Shown piece by piece: positions 9,078 through 17,207 of a stretch of 48,323 bases of DNA. The stretch spans positions 1 through 48,323 of the forward strand of contig NZ_JAANMZ010000036.1 in assembly GCF_011250555.1 (NCBI RefSeq), written 5' to 3'. Position 1 is the first letter of the stretch. Each line of letters starts with the position of its first letter. The position numbers and the translations under genes were made by a program. Source of the stretch: Bacillus sp. MM2020_4 (GTDB lineage Bacteria; Bacillota; Bacilli; Bacillales; Cytobacillaceae). The notes beneath the pieces are model-generated. The model was not told where the DNA came from. It ran no database searches and saw nothing but the letters and a program-made list of their open reading frames with translations.

Positions 9078-9797
9078 TTATTTTTTCTTCTTCAATTCCA
9101 AAATTTCGTTAAATAATTTTGTTACTTTCCCTGCCAACCGAGGATTTTTAAGAGCTTCTTTCTTTAGGTCTTCCAGTTCTTTTTCCTTCACGGTTAACTC
9201 ATTCGGGTTTGGATGTTTTGCAGGATTTCCACCGCCTCCAGCATCTGCACCAATTGGTGCTTTAAACATCCATGGCTTTGATTCCTTTAGTGCTTTTACC
9301 GCTTCCTCTACACCTTTGACGTTTCCATCATTGTCAATTTCGACGGATGATTTATCAAGGAGCGCTAAAACATCCGCAGGATCATTAGCACTAAGGGAGC
9401 GGGCAATACTTTTAATCTCAGTATTTAAGATTCGTTGATTAGCTGCGTCCTGGGCTTTTTTCGCTTGTTCAGCCGCTTCGATTGCCTTTTTATCAGCTTC
9501 TTCCTTTTCGGCTTTTAAGCGTTCAGCTTCTGACATAGCTTGTTTTTTACGTTCTTCCTCCGCTTTCTCAAGCTCATCCAATTTCTTTGCTTTCTCGTCA
9601 TAGTCCGCGTATTTTTTCTTTTCTCGTGCTAAACGATCAGCAACAATTTTATCGAGCTCTTCTTGTGTAAAAGTTTTGTCGGCAGGCTTAGGTGGTTCTG
9701 GGTTAGGTGGTGGTGTACCGCCTCCTCCGCCATCAGGGGCTAAAATTGGTTGATATGATGTTCCATTTAGCATCGATAAAACATAATTTTTAAACAT
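9078..9797 (-). CDS. Capsid scaffolding protein (DUF4355)
   Basis: 239 residues. Layout: a short N-terminal segment, a Gly/Pro-rich linker, the DUF4355 signature FTQEELDKIVADRLAREKKK (about residues 43-62), a long charged coiled coil (to about 125), and a Lys-rich C-terminal helix. Such proteins guide assembly of the procapsid and then leave. Upstream of the capsid gene as expected. ATG 9797 follows GGGAGG. Confidence 0.88.
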   Translation of the reverse strand: MFKNYVLSMLNGTSYQPILAPDGGGGGTPPPNPEPPKPADKTFTQEELDKIVADRLAREKKKYADYDEKAKKLDELEKAEEERKKQAMSEAERLKAEKEEADKKAIEAAEQAKKAQDAANQRILNTEIKSIARSLSANDPADVLALLDKSSVEIDNDGNVKGVEEAVKALKESKPWMFKAPIGADAGGGGNPAKHPNPNELTVKEKELEDLKKEALKNPRLAGKVTKLFNEILELKKKK

Positions 9798-9890
9798 GTG
9801 TTTTTCCTCCCACGTTTATAGCCCGAGTAGGCTGTTAGATTGATAAACCGATAGTTTTTGTCATATCGTAGGACAATTTTCGAGATACAT

Positions 9891-9923
9891 AGAAAAGGCT
9901 AAGGAACTCTCATCCTTAGCCTA
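9891..9923 (-). terminator. Intrinsic terminator after Gp49-Tad2 gene
   Basis: Perfect ten-base stem AGGCTAAGGA/TCCTTAGCCT followed by TTTTC on the minus strand. It separates the packaging/portal part of the late operon from scaffold and capsid. No convincing SigA promoter was found in the 93 bases between it and the scaffold start. Confidence 0.8.
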
Positions 9924-9925
9924 AA

Positions 9926-10486
9926 TTATTTAACTACTACCCAATCTTCCGCTAAAATGTCAGAACCGCTTGGTACCCATGTGGCTACATCATTTTGAGC
10001 TGTTTTAAGAGCGAAGTACCCACGATATGGTACCATGTCGTTTTCGAAGACTCCCTTGATTACTTCCATTTTTGCTGGATAACTTGCTGGTTCAACGTAG
10101 TATGCAAACATACCTGAACCATTCCAGCCTTTGCGAGCAACCTTTCCACCCTCTTTTAAAATTGCAAGTGCAACATCAAAACCAAACTCTGCTCCTACTT
10201 CCGCAAGATCTTCAGTGGTATATCCTTCGGTTTCAGCGAAGTGTGATTGCAATTTATATCCTTCTAATTCCCATAATTTGTTGATAATTCGTTCTTTGCA
10301 GATTTCATAACCAATTGTCTCATTGTAATTTGCAGGATTAACACAGTTGGAAGACTCTACAATCACAAATCCACTTGGAGTTGTGCATGAAACTACACAT
10401 GTTTTTTCACCTAATTTTGTTACTTCCCATTTAGAAGAAGTCCACAATTCTGTTATTTGTTGTTGAGTTACTGTATTTTTACTCAT
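9926..10486 (-). CDS. Fusion of N4 Gp49/Sf6 gene 66-like domain and Tad2-like (DUF2829) domain
   Basis: 186 residues. Residues about 1-85 match the phage N4 Gp49/Sf6 gene 66 family (EICKERIINKLWELEGY at 61-77 is its hallmark). Residues about 102-186 match DUF2829, the family of the Thoeris anti-defence protein Tad2: FDVALAILKEGGKVARKGWN, then SGMFAYYV, and a C-terminal PSGSDILAEDWVVV. Tad2 proteins sequester the cyclic ADP-ribose signal of Thoeris. Both domains look intact, so the protein may counter host immunity; activity is inferred only. The start overlaps the portal stop codon by eight bases, so it would be expressed late. Confidence 0.82.
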   Translation of the reverse strand: MSKNTVTQQQITELWTSSKWEVTKLGEKTCVVSCTTPSGFVIVESSNCVNPANYNETIGYEICKERIINKLWELEGYKLQSHFAETEGYTTEDLAEVGAEFGFDVALAILKEGGKVARKGWNGSGMFAYYVEPASYPAKMEVIKGVFENDMVPYRGYFALKTAQNDVATWVPSGSDILAEDWVVVK

Positions 10487-12005
10487 CTAATATCTCCCCA
10501 TTGTCATTTTTATTATTTTCGTTATACGGATCCTGCGACTGCCGCATTAAATTACGCTCCGCAATTATCTCCATCAATTTAGCCTCGGCGTTTTCCTTAC
10601 CGCTACGAGTAATAGCGCCCTTAATCGATTCGATTTGCGTAGCAATTTCCTCGCCCAACTGCTCGACTAATGCTTTTTGGTCTTGCGGCAACGGCAAACC
10701 AAAAATGATTTTACTGTAATAATACTCATCCACTTGAGAAAGCCATTTTTTGTCGTATTTAAAACGAGAATGCTCTTGCCTGGCTTTCATGTACCGCAAA
10801 ATGTACTCGTTCAAGGTTTGTAAACGGGATTGCCAGATAATCCATGACCGCTGCGTTTTCGAAATAATTGACGAGAATAATAGCTTTAGCGCCATATCAT
10901 TTATCCCGCCAGTTTTCATTTCCGCTGTATTAACGATAGGCACTTCGCTGATTTCATGTAATGCTTCATACATGCGATCAAGATAGGCCTCAATCGTTTC
11001 CTTGAACTTAAAGCCACTCTCCAGCTTTTTAGCGTCAGGGTTACTGTTTTCTTCTCCCTCACCTAGATTCCATTTAGCTGATGGACTAATCCTTAATGGA
11101 TTCTTAGGATCCTCTTCAACGTTGACTAAAAGCGTAATAGCAAACATTTCGAAGCGTAGAGCATCCGAATAGTCGCTCATTTTTATGTCGATTTCATCAG
11201 CAATATCGATCATTTTTTCCAACTCGGAAAAACCGTGTAAGTCACCTGATAATTTCTCGGTAGGAATGGGCACAACTGGGATAAAATCCAAACCCATTGA
11301 TTGTCTTTCTACTCTCTTATCAACGACATTTAATCCTGAATCATATACAGCTTCTTCAATTTCGCAATCATAAAAGCCGTTGTCCTCTTCACCTTTCCAC
11401 ACTAGGTAGTAAGATAGTTTCCATAGCTTTGTTCCTTCTTCATCTAACCAAGCAGAAAAATGAATCGCATCGAGCTGATCTGTATCCCATTCGTTATAAA
11501 CTGGAATAACTTCATACGACGGATGCCACAATATTTTTAATTCTCCGCGCCGCTTGTCGTAGTGCAAACGCGCATAGACACCGGTACGGCTTATTGACCG
11601 GTCTTTGGCTGCACCTAGCAACTTTTCGTGCATGCGATTATCATCCCATACCCACTGCAAGAGACGTTCTTTCGCTTTTGACCGGCTATTCTCTGTCTGT
11701 TGTTCGTCTGATGGCTCATAATTTGGTAACAACATAAGTGCAGGATCATCTAGGACTTCCGGAGCAACGGATACTTTCGGTTCCTTTTCAAATTGCCATG
11801 CCGCTATCGTATCAACCAATCTTCGCAGATAATTTATGTTTAATTGCGTCGGCTCATAGTCCAGGTCTTTCGGTTTCTCATGGGCTGTCCAGACATTAAT
11901 CGAGCCTTCATATCGTTTATAGAGCTGTAATTCCTCAACAATTCGCTGATATTCGTTGTAACCTAGTGCGATTTGTAGAGGCTGTTCAAAAACAAAGGGG
12001 TTCAT
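10479..12005 (-). CDS. Portal protein
   Basis: 508 residues from ATG 12005. Dodecameric gate in the capsid through which DNA is packaged. It matches portal proteins of the SPP1 gp6-like group: NINYLRRLVDTIAAWQFEKEP near residue 55, DLHGFSELEKMIDIADEID in the middle, a long helical stem, and an acidic Asn-rich tail. It sits after the large terminase. The ribosome site AGGAGGGG (12043-12036) is 32 bases from this ATG but ideally spaced from an in-frame ATC (12029), so the protein may start eight codons earlier at a rare codon. Confidence 0.92.
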   Translation of the reverse strand: MNPFVFEQPLQIALGYNEYQRIVEELQLYKRYEGSINVWTAHEKPKDLDYEPTQLNINYLRRLVDTIAAWQFEKEPKVSVAPEVLDDPALMLLPNYEPSDEQQTENSRSKAKERLLQWVWDDNRMHEKLLGAAKDRSISRTGVYARLHYDKRRGELKILWHPSYEVIPVYNEWDTDQLDAIHFSAWLDEEGTKLWKLSYYLVWKGEEDNGFYDCEIEEAVYDSGLNVVDKRVERQSMGLDFIPVVPIPTEKLSGDLHGFSELEKMIDIADEIDIKMSDYSDALRFEMFAITLLVNVEEDPKNPLRISPSAKWNLGEGEENSNPDAKKLESGFKFKETIEAYLDRMYEALHEISEVPIVNTAEMKTGGINDMALKLLFSSIISKTQRSWIIWQSRLQTLNEYILRYMKARQEHSRFKYDKKWLSQVDEYYYSKIIFGLPLPQDQKALVEQLGEEIATQIESIKGAITRSGKENAEAKLMEIIAERNLMRQSQDPYNENNKNDNGEILDE

Positions 12006-12035
12006 TAAATTTCTGTCAGGAAAAACGATGGTAAT

Positions 12036-12043
12036 CCCCTCCT
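12036..12043 (-). promoter_or_regulatory. Strong ribosome site without a canonical start at normal distance
   Basis: AGGAGGGG on the minus strand. Eight bases downstream is ATC (12029) and two bases downstream ATT (12035), both in frame with the portal gene. The first ATG in frame is 12005. No ATG, GTG or TTG lies at normal distance. Confidence 0.6.
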
Positions 12044-12047
12044 TTCT

Positions 12048-13763
12048 CTAATTTGCATATCGATAAGAACCAGCATTACCGGCTTTCCGTTTTTTCTTTC
12101 CGCCAGCAATAGAAAAAGCCATCTGCAATGCATCTGGCCCGTCATCGTGATTATGGTTCGGATATAGTTCAAACATTTCTAAAAGCAATAGCTGAATTTT
12201 CTTAAATCGAATTTTCCCCGTCTGGATATCAGGCAAAAGAGACTCGATCCGCAGTGCTTTTCTCGTCCGCTGCTTGATTTGTTTAAGTCTAGTTTTCGAT
12301 GGGTACCCTTCTTTTTGTAATGCCTCTTCTAGTTTCTCTGCCCACCATTCCTGTGCTTGCTGCGCCTCAACGGCCATACCCTCATACTGGAATTTAAGAG
12401 TCAATTCAACTGCTTTTTCTAGTAACTTATCGGGGTGTACCCGTTCAATAAACGCATCCACCACATAACAAATTTGCGTTTTTCGGTTTCTGGCCAACGA
12501 GATAATTGCGCCATAGTCGCCCTTTTCTTTCCCCATAGCAAAGTCAATCCCGCAGAAATAATCGAATTCTTTATCCTCTAAATCAGTTTCGACGTAATAG
12601 ACCATTTGCTCGGGCTTAAAGACCTGAGATTCTTCGTCGATTGGATTCCCTTGATACTCCTGATTAAATGCCCGGGTACCCATATCCTCACGTTTTTCCA
12701 TGAAATACTTGTAGGAATAACGCTGGGGCCACAATACCTCGGTACCCTTAAGCATTTCCTCTATGTTATTTTCATAAAAATCGTCAGCTCGTTCTTTCGC
12801 GTCTTCCCTATCTTCGTTGTATAGCTGCCGCCATTCTTCCCATAGGTCTTCCCGCTTTGCCCAGGACAGAATCGCCGGAAACTTACGTGATGTAAAGTCT
12901 TTACGTTTTGTTAGGACATGATTTAACAGTGAATCGTAATGCACGATGGTCCCCATATAAATACATGTGCCGCCAAAACCTAAAGCCTCCAACATTTCGG
13001 ATCGAAACCAATGCAGATTCTTTTTACGCATTTCTGCAGTCGAGGTATTCTCCCCTGACTCCAGGTCATCTAGCAAAAATAAATCCGGACGGTACGATAA
13101 GTGCCGCAAGCCTCGCATCTGGGTACCTGTCCCTTTTGCTTCCACCTTCGTTCCTGTCGACGTAATGAATTCATACTTGTTGTCTACTTCATTCATGGCT
13201 GGTCGTGGATGCAACAATGGACCGAAATCATCTCGAAGCTTTTGGTTAAACTTCAGCTGGTTTACGGTCCATTTAATAAAGTCTCCGGCAACATCGGTCG
13301 TCTCGGAAACTTCTACAATATATTTTTTGTGTCGATAGACGACTTCTTTACACAAATATGAGTTTGATAGATAGGCTGTCTTGGCATGATTCCGTCCCAC
13401 TGACCAGCCTACGTTCGTATCAATTATGCCCTCGGTTATCTCGTCAAGAAGACCGCAAAGTTCCTGATGAAACTCCGCAGCATCCTCTAAAATCTGACCC
13501 GCTGGAATCAAGTTCGATTCATTTTCCGGGTTGCGCTCATCGCTAAAATACTCATATGTCATATACAGCAAATCATACTCAGCCCGGTGGACCCGCTTTA
13601 ACTTTTCCAATAACTCCAGGTTAAGCTCCAGCTGATCAAGGTCATAATTTGTTGCTTCCGGGCCCGCTATAACTTTCTGAAGCAGTTTATTTTCTTCTTC
13701 CAGCTCGTCGATGCGCTGTTGTCGCGCAGGTCGGTCGAGCCATGCTCCATCCACAAACGCCAA
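12048..13763 (-). CDS. terL: Terminase large subunit
   Basis: 571 residues. ATPase-nuclease motor that packages DNA. An N-terminal coiled coil (about 12-60) precedes the ATPase domain, with a deviant Walker A SVGRNHAKTA (about 121-130) and Walker B LFLLDDLES (about 228-236). The nuclease domain has GIDFAMGKEKGDYGA and the final HDDGPDALQMA, supplying the acidic metal ligands. Starts at TTG 13763, nine bases after AGGAGG. Lies between the small subunit and the portal. Confidence 0.95.
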   Translation of the reverse strand: MAFVDGAWLDRPARQQRIDELEEENKLLQKVIAGPEATNYDLDQLELNLELLEKLKRVHRAEYDLLYMTYEYFSDERNPENESNLIPAGQILEDAAEFHQELCGLLDEITEGIIDTNVGWSVGRNHAKTAYLSNSYLCKEVVYRHKKYIVEVSETTDVAGDFIKWTVNQLKFNQKLRDDFGPLLHPRPAMNEVDNKYEFITSTGTKVEAKGTGTQMRGLRHLSYRPDLFLLDDLESGENTSTAEMRKKNLHWFRSEMLEALGFGGTCIYMGTIVHYDSLLNHVLTKRKDFTSRKFPAILSWAKREDLWEEWRQLYNEDREDAKERADDFYENNIEEMLKGTEVLWPQRYSYKYFMEKREDMGTRAFNQEYQGNPIDEESQVFKPEQMVYYVETDLEDKEFDYFCGIDFAMGKEKGDYGAIISLARNRKTQICYVVDAFIERVHPDKLLEKAVELTLKFQYEGMAVEAQQAQEWWAEKLEEALQKEGYPSKTRLKQIKQRTRKALRIESLLPDIQTGKIRFKKIQLLLLEMFELYPNHNHDDGPDALQMAFSIAGGKKKRKAGNAGSYRYAN

Positions 13764-13780
13764 AACAGCGCACCTCCTTT

Positions 13781-14215
13781 TTAAACACCTGAGTCATCGC
13801 CATTAGTACCAAGCCGTTCAAGTAATGCCGCCTTCCTATCCTCAAACGACTCTTCTTTACGATTATCGTTAATTGTGACCTCACTTTTATCGTTAAGTTC
13901 ACCCATCCGCTTAAGGTATAATTCGATGCCCTTCATGGATCCGTTCTTGATCCCGTCAATTAACTTTGAATACACTAGCGATAGTTGAGAGTCGACAATT
14001 TGAGATGCTAAATGGTTTTTGTAAGCAATAAAGTTGTTGTCTGTCGTGTCCCATTGATGAATTTGTTTACGACTGATTCCAACTTCTTCCGCAATCTGTT
14101 CTTTTGTCTTTCTCTCACCTTTTTTGGTGAACTCGTATTCCACCAGTAAAGCAGCCGCCTGTCGCTGTCCTGGTTTCAACTTTCGCTCATCAAACTGAAA
14201 CCGTTGGTTACTCAT
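13781..14215 (-). CDS. terS: Terminase small subunit (phBC6A51-like HTH)
   Basis: 144 residues. Recognises the packaging site and recruits the large subunit. An N-terminal helix-turn-helix (KTKEQIAEEVGISRKQIHQW, about 37-56) is followed by a helical oligomerisation part and an acidic tail. The N-terminal phrase LKPGQRQAAALLVEYEFTKK is typical of the phBC6A51 small terminase group of Bacillus phages. ATG 14215 follows AAAGGAG. Confidence 0.88.
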   Translation of the reverse strand: MSNQRFQFDERKLKPGQRQAAALLVEYEFTKKGERKTKEQIAEEVGISRKQIHQWDTTDNNFIAYKNHLASQIVDSQLSLVYSKLIDGIKNGSMKGIELYLKRMGELNDKSEVTINDNRKEESFEDRKAALLERLGTNGDDSGV

Positions 14216-14232
14216 GGAAATCTACTCCTTTC

Positions 14233-14562
14233 CTAATCTGTGTTGACTATTATTCGGGCAGGACCTTCTACCAAAACCATGCCAACCTCATGGCCATTAT
14301 CGATTTGAATCTTTGCCCCCCTACCATGTGCATCAATAACATATTCTTTTACACCTGTACGTTTTATTAATTCGTCTTGTAATTCCGCAGTTGTAAAAAG
14401 ACTAATCAATCTGGTTTCTTGCAAAGACCTGGTAAGTGTATCTAATCCCTTAATTACGTCATTCGTTTCACGCTTCAATGCTTTTAAACTTTTTAAAGCA
14501 TCGGATACGTCAACATCCACCTTTACACTTAATCCTTTGTTCGACTCGCGCTTTTCAGCCAT
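14233..14562 (-). CDS. BC1881-like phage protein
   Basis: 109 residues from ATG 14562, chosen because AAAGGAG lies ten bases upstream. The C-terminal half (LISLFTTAELQDELIKRTGV ... GPARIIVNTD) resembles the small BC1881 family of Bacillus phages, whose function is unknown. The N-terminal half is a charged helix. First in a group of three small genes before the terminase. Confidence 0.65.
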   Translation of the reverse strand: MAEKRESNKGLSVKVDVDVSDALKSLKALKRETNDVIKGLDTLTRSLQETRLISLFTTAELQDELIKRTGVKEYVIDAHGRGAKIQIDNGHEVGMVLVEGPARIIVNTD

Positions 14563-14587
14563 GTCACAACATCTCCTTTTTATTTTT

Positions 14588-14947
14588 CTAAGAGCGTATA
14601 GCACTTAGCAGACCAGAGGCGATACATTCGATCGCTTGCTCTAATTCGGTATGTTTATCATCATCCAAACCAAGAGGTTCGAAATGTAAATGCAATAACT
14701 CATGAACAAGACTATTTTCCATATCCTGAGGAAACACTAGGTCAGGATCATAGTCGTTAGGGTCCAGGATTTTAATAAGTGCCATCTTTTTAGATAGTGT
14801 TGGAATTACGCAAGCCATTGCTTCGTTAGGAATATTATGAATCCGGCAGATACGCGCTTTAATTATCCAATCTTGGAGTCGCAGTCGTTTTTGCCACTCT
14901 ATTAATTTTTCTTGTAATTGTTCTTCAGTCAAAATAACCTCTTCCAT
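14588..14947 (-). CDS. Small protein with HExxH metalloprotease-like motif
   Basis: 119 residues from ATG 14947 (GGGAGGTGG upstream). Contains NSLVHELLHLHFEPL with the zinc-protease motif HELLH and a possible third ligand among the following acidic residues (DDDKHTELEQAIE). The arrangement recalls SprT-like or ImmA-type phage peptidases but is shorter. Substrate unknown; it may process a structural or regulatory protein. Confidence 0.65.
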   Translation of the reverse strand: MEEVILTEEQLQEKLIEWQKRLRLQDWIIKARICRIHNIPNEAMACVIPTLSKKMALIKILDPNDYDPDLVFPQDMENSLVHELLHLHFEPLGLDDDKHTELEQAIECIASGLLSAIRS

Positions 14948-14983
14948 GTTCGTCCACCTCCCAAAATAAAAAGAAGCACCCAA

Positions 14984-15325
14984 TTACTCGGATGCCACTA
15001 ATTCTTTCAAACCGTCCATTCTTGCCTTCAACTCGGATTTCATTATTTCTAAAACTGAGTACTGTTCATCGATAGCTTTTTTATAATTTTCCTCCGACAA
15101 CCCTTTATAGCTTTTCTTAATTATCTGCTCATGTAATTGTCTGATGTCCTTCTGCATTTTTCGAGCCTGCTTATCAGTCACGTAAGAAATGTATTTATGG
15201 CCGCAATGAGCACAACGGAAATACGTTTCGATGACATAGCCTTTGAATTTATGAGCCGGATGCTCGAATTCTCGTAAATGGATCGGAAACTCTTTTTCAC
15301 ATTCGTCACAGGTCACTCGTGTCAC
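14984..15325 (-). CDS. Zinc-ribbon plus coiled-coil protein, first gene of late operon
   Basis: 113 residues. N-terminal CDEC and CAHC pairs (residues about 6-9 and 38-41) form a likely four-cysteine zinc ribbon. Residues about 52-113 are a charged helical coiled coil. Starts at GTG 15325 with AAGGGG upstream. The closest gene to the late control region; role unknown. Confidence 0.65.
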   Translation of the reverse strand: MTRVTCDECEKEFPIHLREFEHPAHKFKGYVIETYFRCAHCGHKYISYVTDKQARKMQKDIRQLHEQIIKKSYKGLSEENYKKAIDEQYSVLEIMKSELKARMDGLKELVASE

Positions 15326-15433
15326 GATTTCCGCAGCCCCTTTCTAGTAAAAATGCCCCCGAGGTTTAAAATTTTGGTAGAAATGTTCGGGGACCAGGGG
15401 ACACTTTAGTCCAATAAAGCACCCCCCAGGGTC

Positions 15434-15462
15434 TTAATTGTGTGTATTCTGTACACAATTAA
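15434..15462. repeat. Perfect inverted repeat, possible operator
   Basis: TTAATTGTGT and ACACAATTAA, ten-base perfect arms around nine bases (GTATTCTGT). No T run on either side suited to termination, so a protein-binding site is more likely than a terminator. It lies about 110 bases before the first late gene. Confidence 0.6.
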
Positions 15463-15579
15463 AACAATTTGGACGCATGTTTATTCATGATTACTGTATA
15501 TGATTAACCGTATATTAATTCATTGTTATTCAACATAATTGCGTAAAATAAATCTATTGCGCAATTAATCATTGAAGCA

Positions 15580-15655
15580 AACGTTGATATAACAACGTTT
15601 GTAAGCTGTTCGTAATTATCTATTATGCATTGTTTTATACAACGTTGATATAACA
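15580..15655. repeat. Two direct repeats AACGTTGATATAACA
   Basis: Identical 15-mers at 15580-15594 and 15641-15655, 61 bases apart or close to six helical turns. The core GTTGATATAAC is itself nearly palindromic. Candidate binding sites for the late activator; not tested. Confidence 0.55.
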
Positions 15656-15894
15656 GTGATCTTGTTATCAATCAATGAGTTATTTCCCGTGATTCTTGCA
15701 TACATTTCGATAAACGAAACATCCGTATCCTGCATAGAAAATTTATAAGACAGCTCGTCCCACGAATCACGACCCCCGAAATTTGGGACATCTCTCCGTG
15801 GTGAACGCAGAAGTTGACACCCCTGTAACTTTTGATTCTCAGGCATTCCTAGTACCTACTTACTAATTGCTCTATTAAAACCACGGTTACAAAC

Positions 15895-15933
15895 AAAAAG
15901 ACACCATCGCCCTCACAACGATAATGTCTTTTT
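15895..15933 (-). terminator. Bidirectional terminator at end of early operon
   Basis: Stem AAAAAGACA/TGTCTTTTT with a smaller inner pairing ATCG/CGAT. T runs follow the stem on both strands. It lies 86 bases past the stop of the RinA-like gene, separating early and late transcription. Confidence 0.75.
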
Positions 15934-16019
15934 CCCTACTTCAACAAATATCTCACACTATCATCTTACCATGATTTTAGACATCGAAAGTGACATCATA
16001 GCGACATGGTTTATTTTAC

Positions 16020-16448
16020 TTATCTCCATCCTAACATTTCTGCAATATCTCTCACCACTTTGTCTCTCCATCGTTGGGCTTGACGTTTACTACAATGGAG
16101 TTCGAGTGCAATGCCGTCCCAGGATAAATCTTTATTCCAATAACGGGCTTGTATCAACTTACGAATATGCTGAGGAGAAATGTTATAGATCGTCTCAATG
16201 GCATACGCGATCTCCTCTAAATAATCAAGTTGCTTATGAGTATCCAATCGAGTAGCAATCATTTCTGTTGGATTAGAAATACGTCCACTTCGTCCGCCAC
16301 CAACATTTTCGTCAGGAGTAGTTTGAATAATATTGAACCTGAGTTTTTTTATTTCTTCAACGGTATTTTTGTATTTATAAATTTCAGCTTCGATATGTTT
16401 GAACGATGCTTTGGATAAGCTGTAATTTATTTTTGTTGTCAACATCAT
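16020..16448 (-). CDS. RinA/ArpU-type late transcription activator
   Basis: 142 residues. Helical protein with a C-terminal sigma region 4-like HTH (WDGIALELHCSKRQAQRWRDK, about 110-130), as in the RinA/ArpU families that switch on packaging and structural genes in Gram-positive phages. It is the last gene of the early operon and sits next to the late control region. The start ATG overlaps the stop of the small gene upstream by one base. Confidence 0.8.
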   Translation of the reverse strand: MMLTTKINYSLSKASFKHIEAEIYKYKNTVEEIKKLRFNIIQTTPDENVGGGRSGRISNPTEMIATRLDTHKQLDYLEEIAYAIETIYNISPQHIRKLIQARYWNKDLSWDGIALELHCSKRQAQRWRDKVVRDIAEMLGWR

Positions 16449-16585
16449 CAGACCTCTCTTTCACCATACAACGAATTCATTGCTTTCTCTAACTGGTCAT
16501 CTGTATATTTTTCAAATACCGACGGATTAACACCTTGCATAAAGGCCAGCTGTACAATAATCGATTCTCTTTCGTCCTTATCCAT
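16448..16585 (-). CDS. Small hypothetical protein (45 aa)
   Basis: Reads MDKDERESIIVQLAFMQGVN and ends in YGEREV. Excellent ribosome site (GGGAGG). The ATG overlaps the upstream stop by eight bases and its stop overlaps the RinA-like start, so it is tightly coupled within the operon. Function unknown. Confidence 0.7.
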   Translation of the reverse strand: MDKDERESIIVQLAFMQGVNPSVFEKYTDDQLEKAMNSLYGEREV

Positions 16586-16808
16586 TTTGCTTATTCCTCC
16601 CTTTTGCGTAGACTTCGTCTAACCACTCGTACAACATGGCCATTTGTTTTATGACCAATTGATTATTGTTGTATCGCTTACTCATTTCCCCCATTGAAGA
16701 AGTGACCCAGTTCCAAAAAGCATCACTGTCTAGTCCGTTCTTTACGGCCATTTGATTAGCTTGCATGATCCACTCAGCAACTTCGGTATAAAAAGCTTTA
16801 TAGTCCAT
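16578..16808 (-). CDS. Hypothetical phage protein (76 aa)
   Basis: Starts at ATG 16808 (MDYKAFYTEVAEWI), preceded by GAGGAG and overlapping the rusA stop in TGATG. Helical with a Trp-rich middle (AFWNWVTSSMGEM). Not recognised. Belongs to the coupled string rusA to RinA-like gene. Confidence 0.72.
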   Translation of the reverse strand: MDYKAFYTEVAEWIMQANQMAVKNGLDSDAFWNWVTSSMGEMSKRYNNNQLVIKQMAMLYEWLDEVYAKGRNKQNG

Positions 16809-17206
16809 CAGATCTCCTCGATTCGAATGTAAATGCCAGGCATCTTGGCCCAAAACTTTTCAACAATCTCGGAAACTACTAAAGCATCGTCTTTCCAGTA
16901 TCCACATTCGGTCATGCAGTCTTTTAATAGTTTTTGCAGATTGTCTGTATCAGGCTTGGTATATTTGTATTCGCCGTCTGTATGTTTGCCGGTTATAGGA
17001 AAACACCACTTCGTCATCAAGCGAATAGAATGGTTATATTTCTTTTCTGGAACATGCTGCCCGAGATGAGCCATCAACTTCGCACGTGCTGTTTTCAGTT
17101 CTTCCGGCTCATAAAAGATCGGCTTGCCATTTACCACGTGAACTTGTTTCTGCTGATGGGTGACAGTTGGAACCTTTTCCATAGGCATAAAAAATTCAGT
17201 AATCAA
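16808..17206 (-). CDS. rusA: Holliday junction resolvase, RusA family
   Basis: 132 residues from TTG 17206, chosen because TTAGGAGG lies ten bases upstream. Cuts four-way junctions in recombination intermediates before packaging. The RusA signature is clear: KPDTDNLQKLLKDCMTECGY followed by WKDDALVV, giving the acidic metal-binding residues. The N-terminal strand ITEFFMPMEKVPTVTHQQ also fits. Lies between the replication genes and the late activator. Confidence 0.9.
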   Translation of the reverse strand: MITEFFMPMEKVPTVTHQQKQVHVVNGKPIFYEPEELKTARAKLMAHLGQHVPEKKYNHSIRLMTKWCFPITGKHTDGEYKYTKPDTDNLQKLLKDCMTECGYWKDDALVVSEIVEKFWAKMPGIYIRIEEI

Positions 17207-17207
17207 T

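Larger units (their letters stand above)
15326..15894 (-). promoter_or_regulatory. Gene-free late-operon control region
   Basis: About 570 bases without a convincing gene, between the terminator behind the RinA-like activator and the first late gene. It holds an inverted repeat at 15434-15462, two 15-base direct repeats 61 bases apart at 15580 and 15641, an AT-rich middle, and a GC-rich patch at 15354-15433. By analogy with RinA-controlled phages it should contain the late promoter and perhaps the packaging start. No clear SigA -35/-10 pair was found, as expected for an activated promoter. Confidence 0.55.

Noticed and set aside
15616..15846. 76-codon leftward frame in the late control region
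   Set aside because: Weak ribosome site, no recognisable pattern, and it runs through one of the direct repeats; treated as non-coding.
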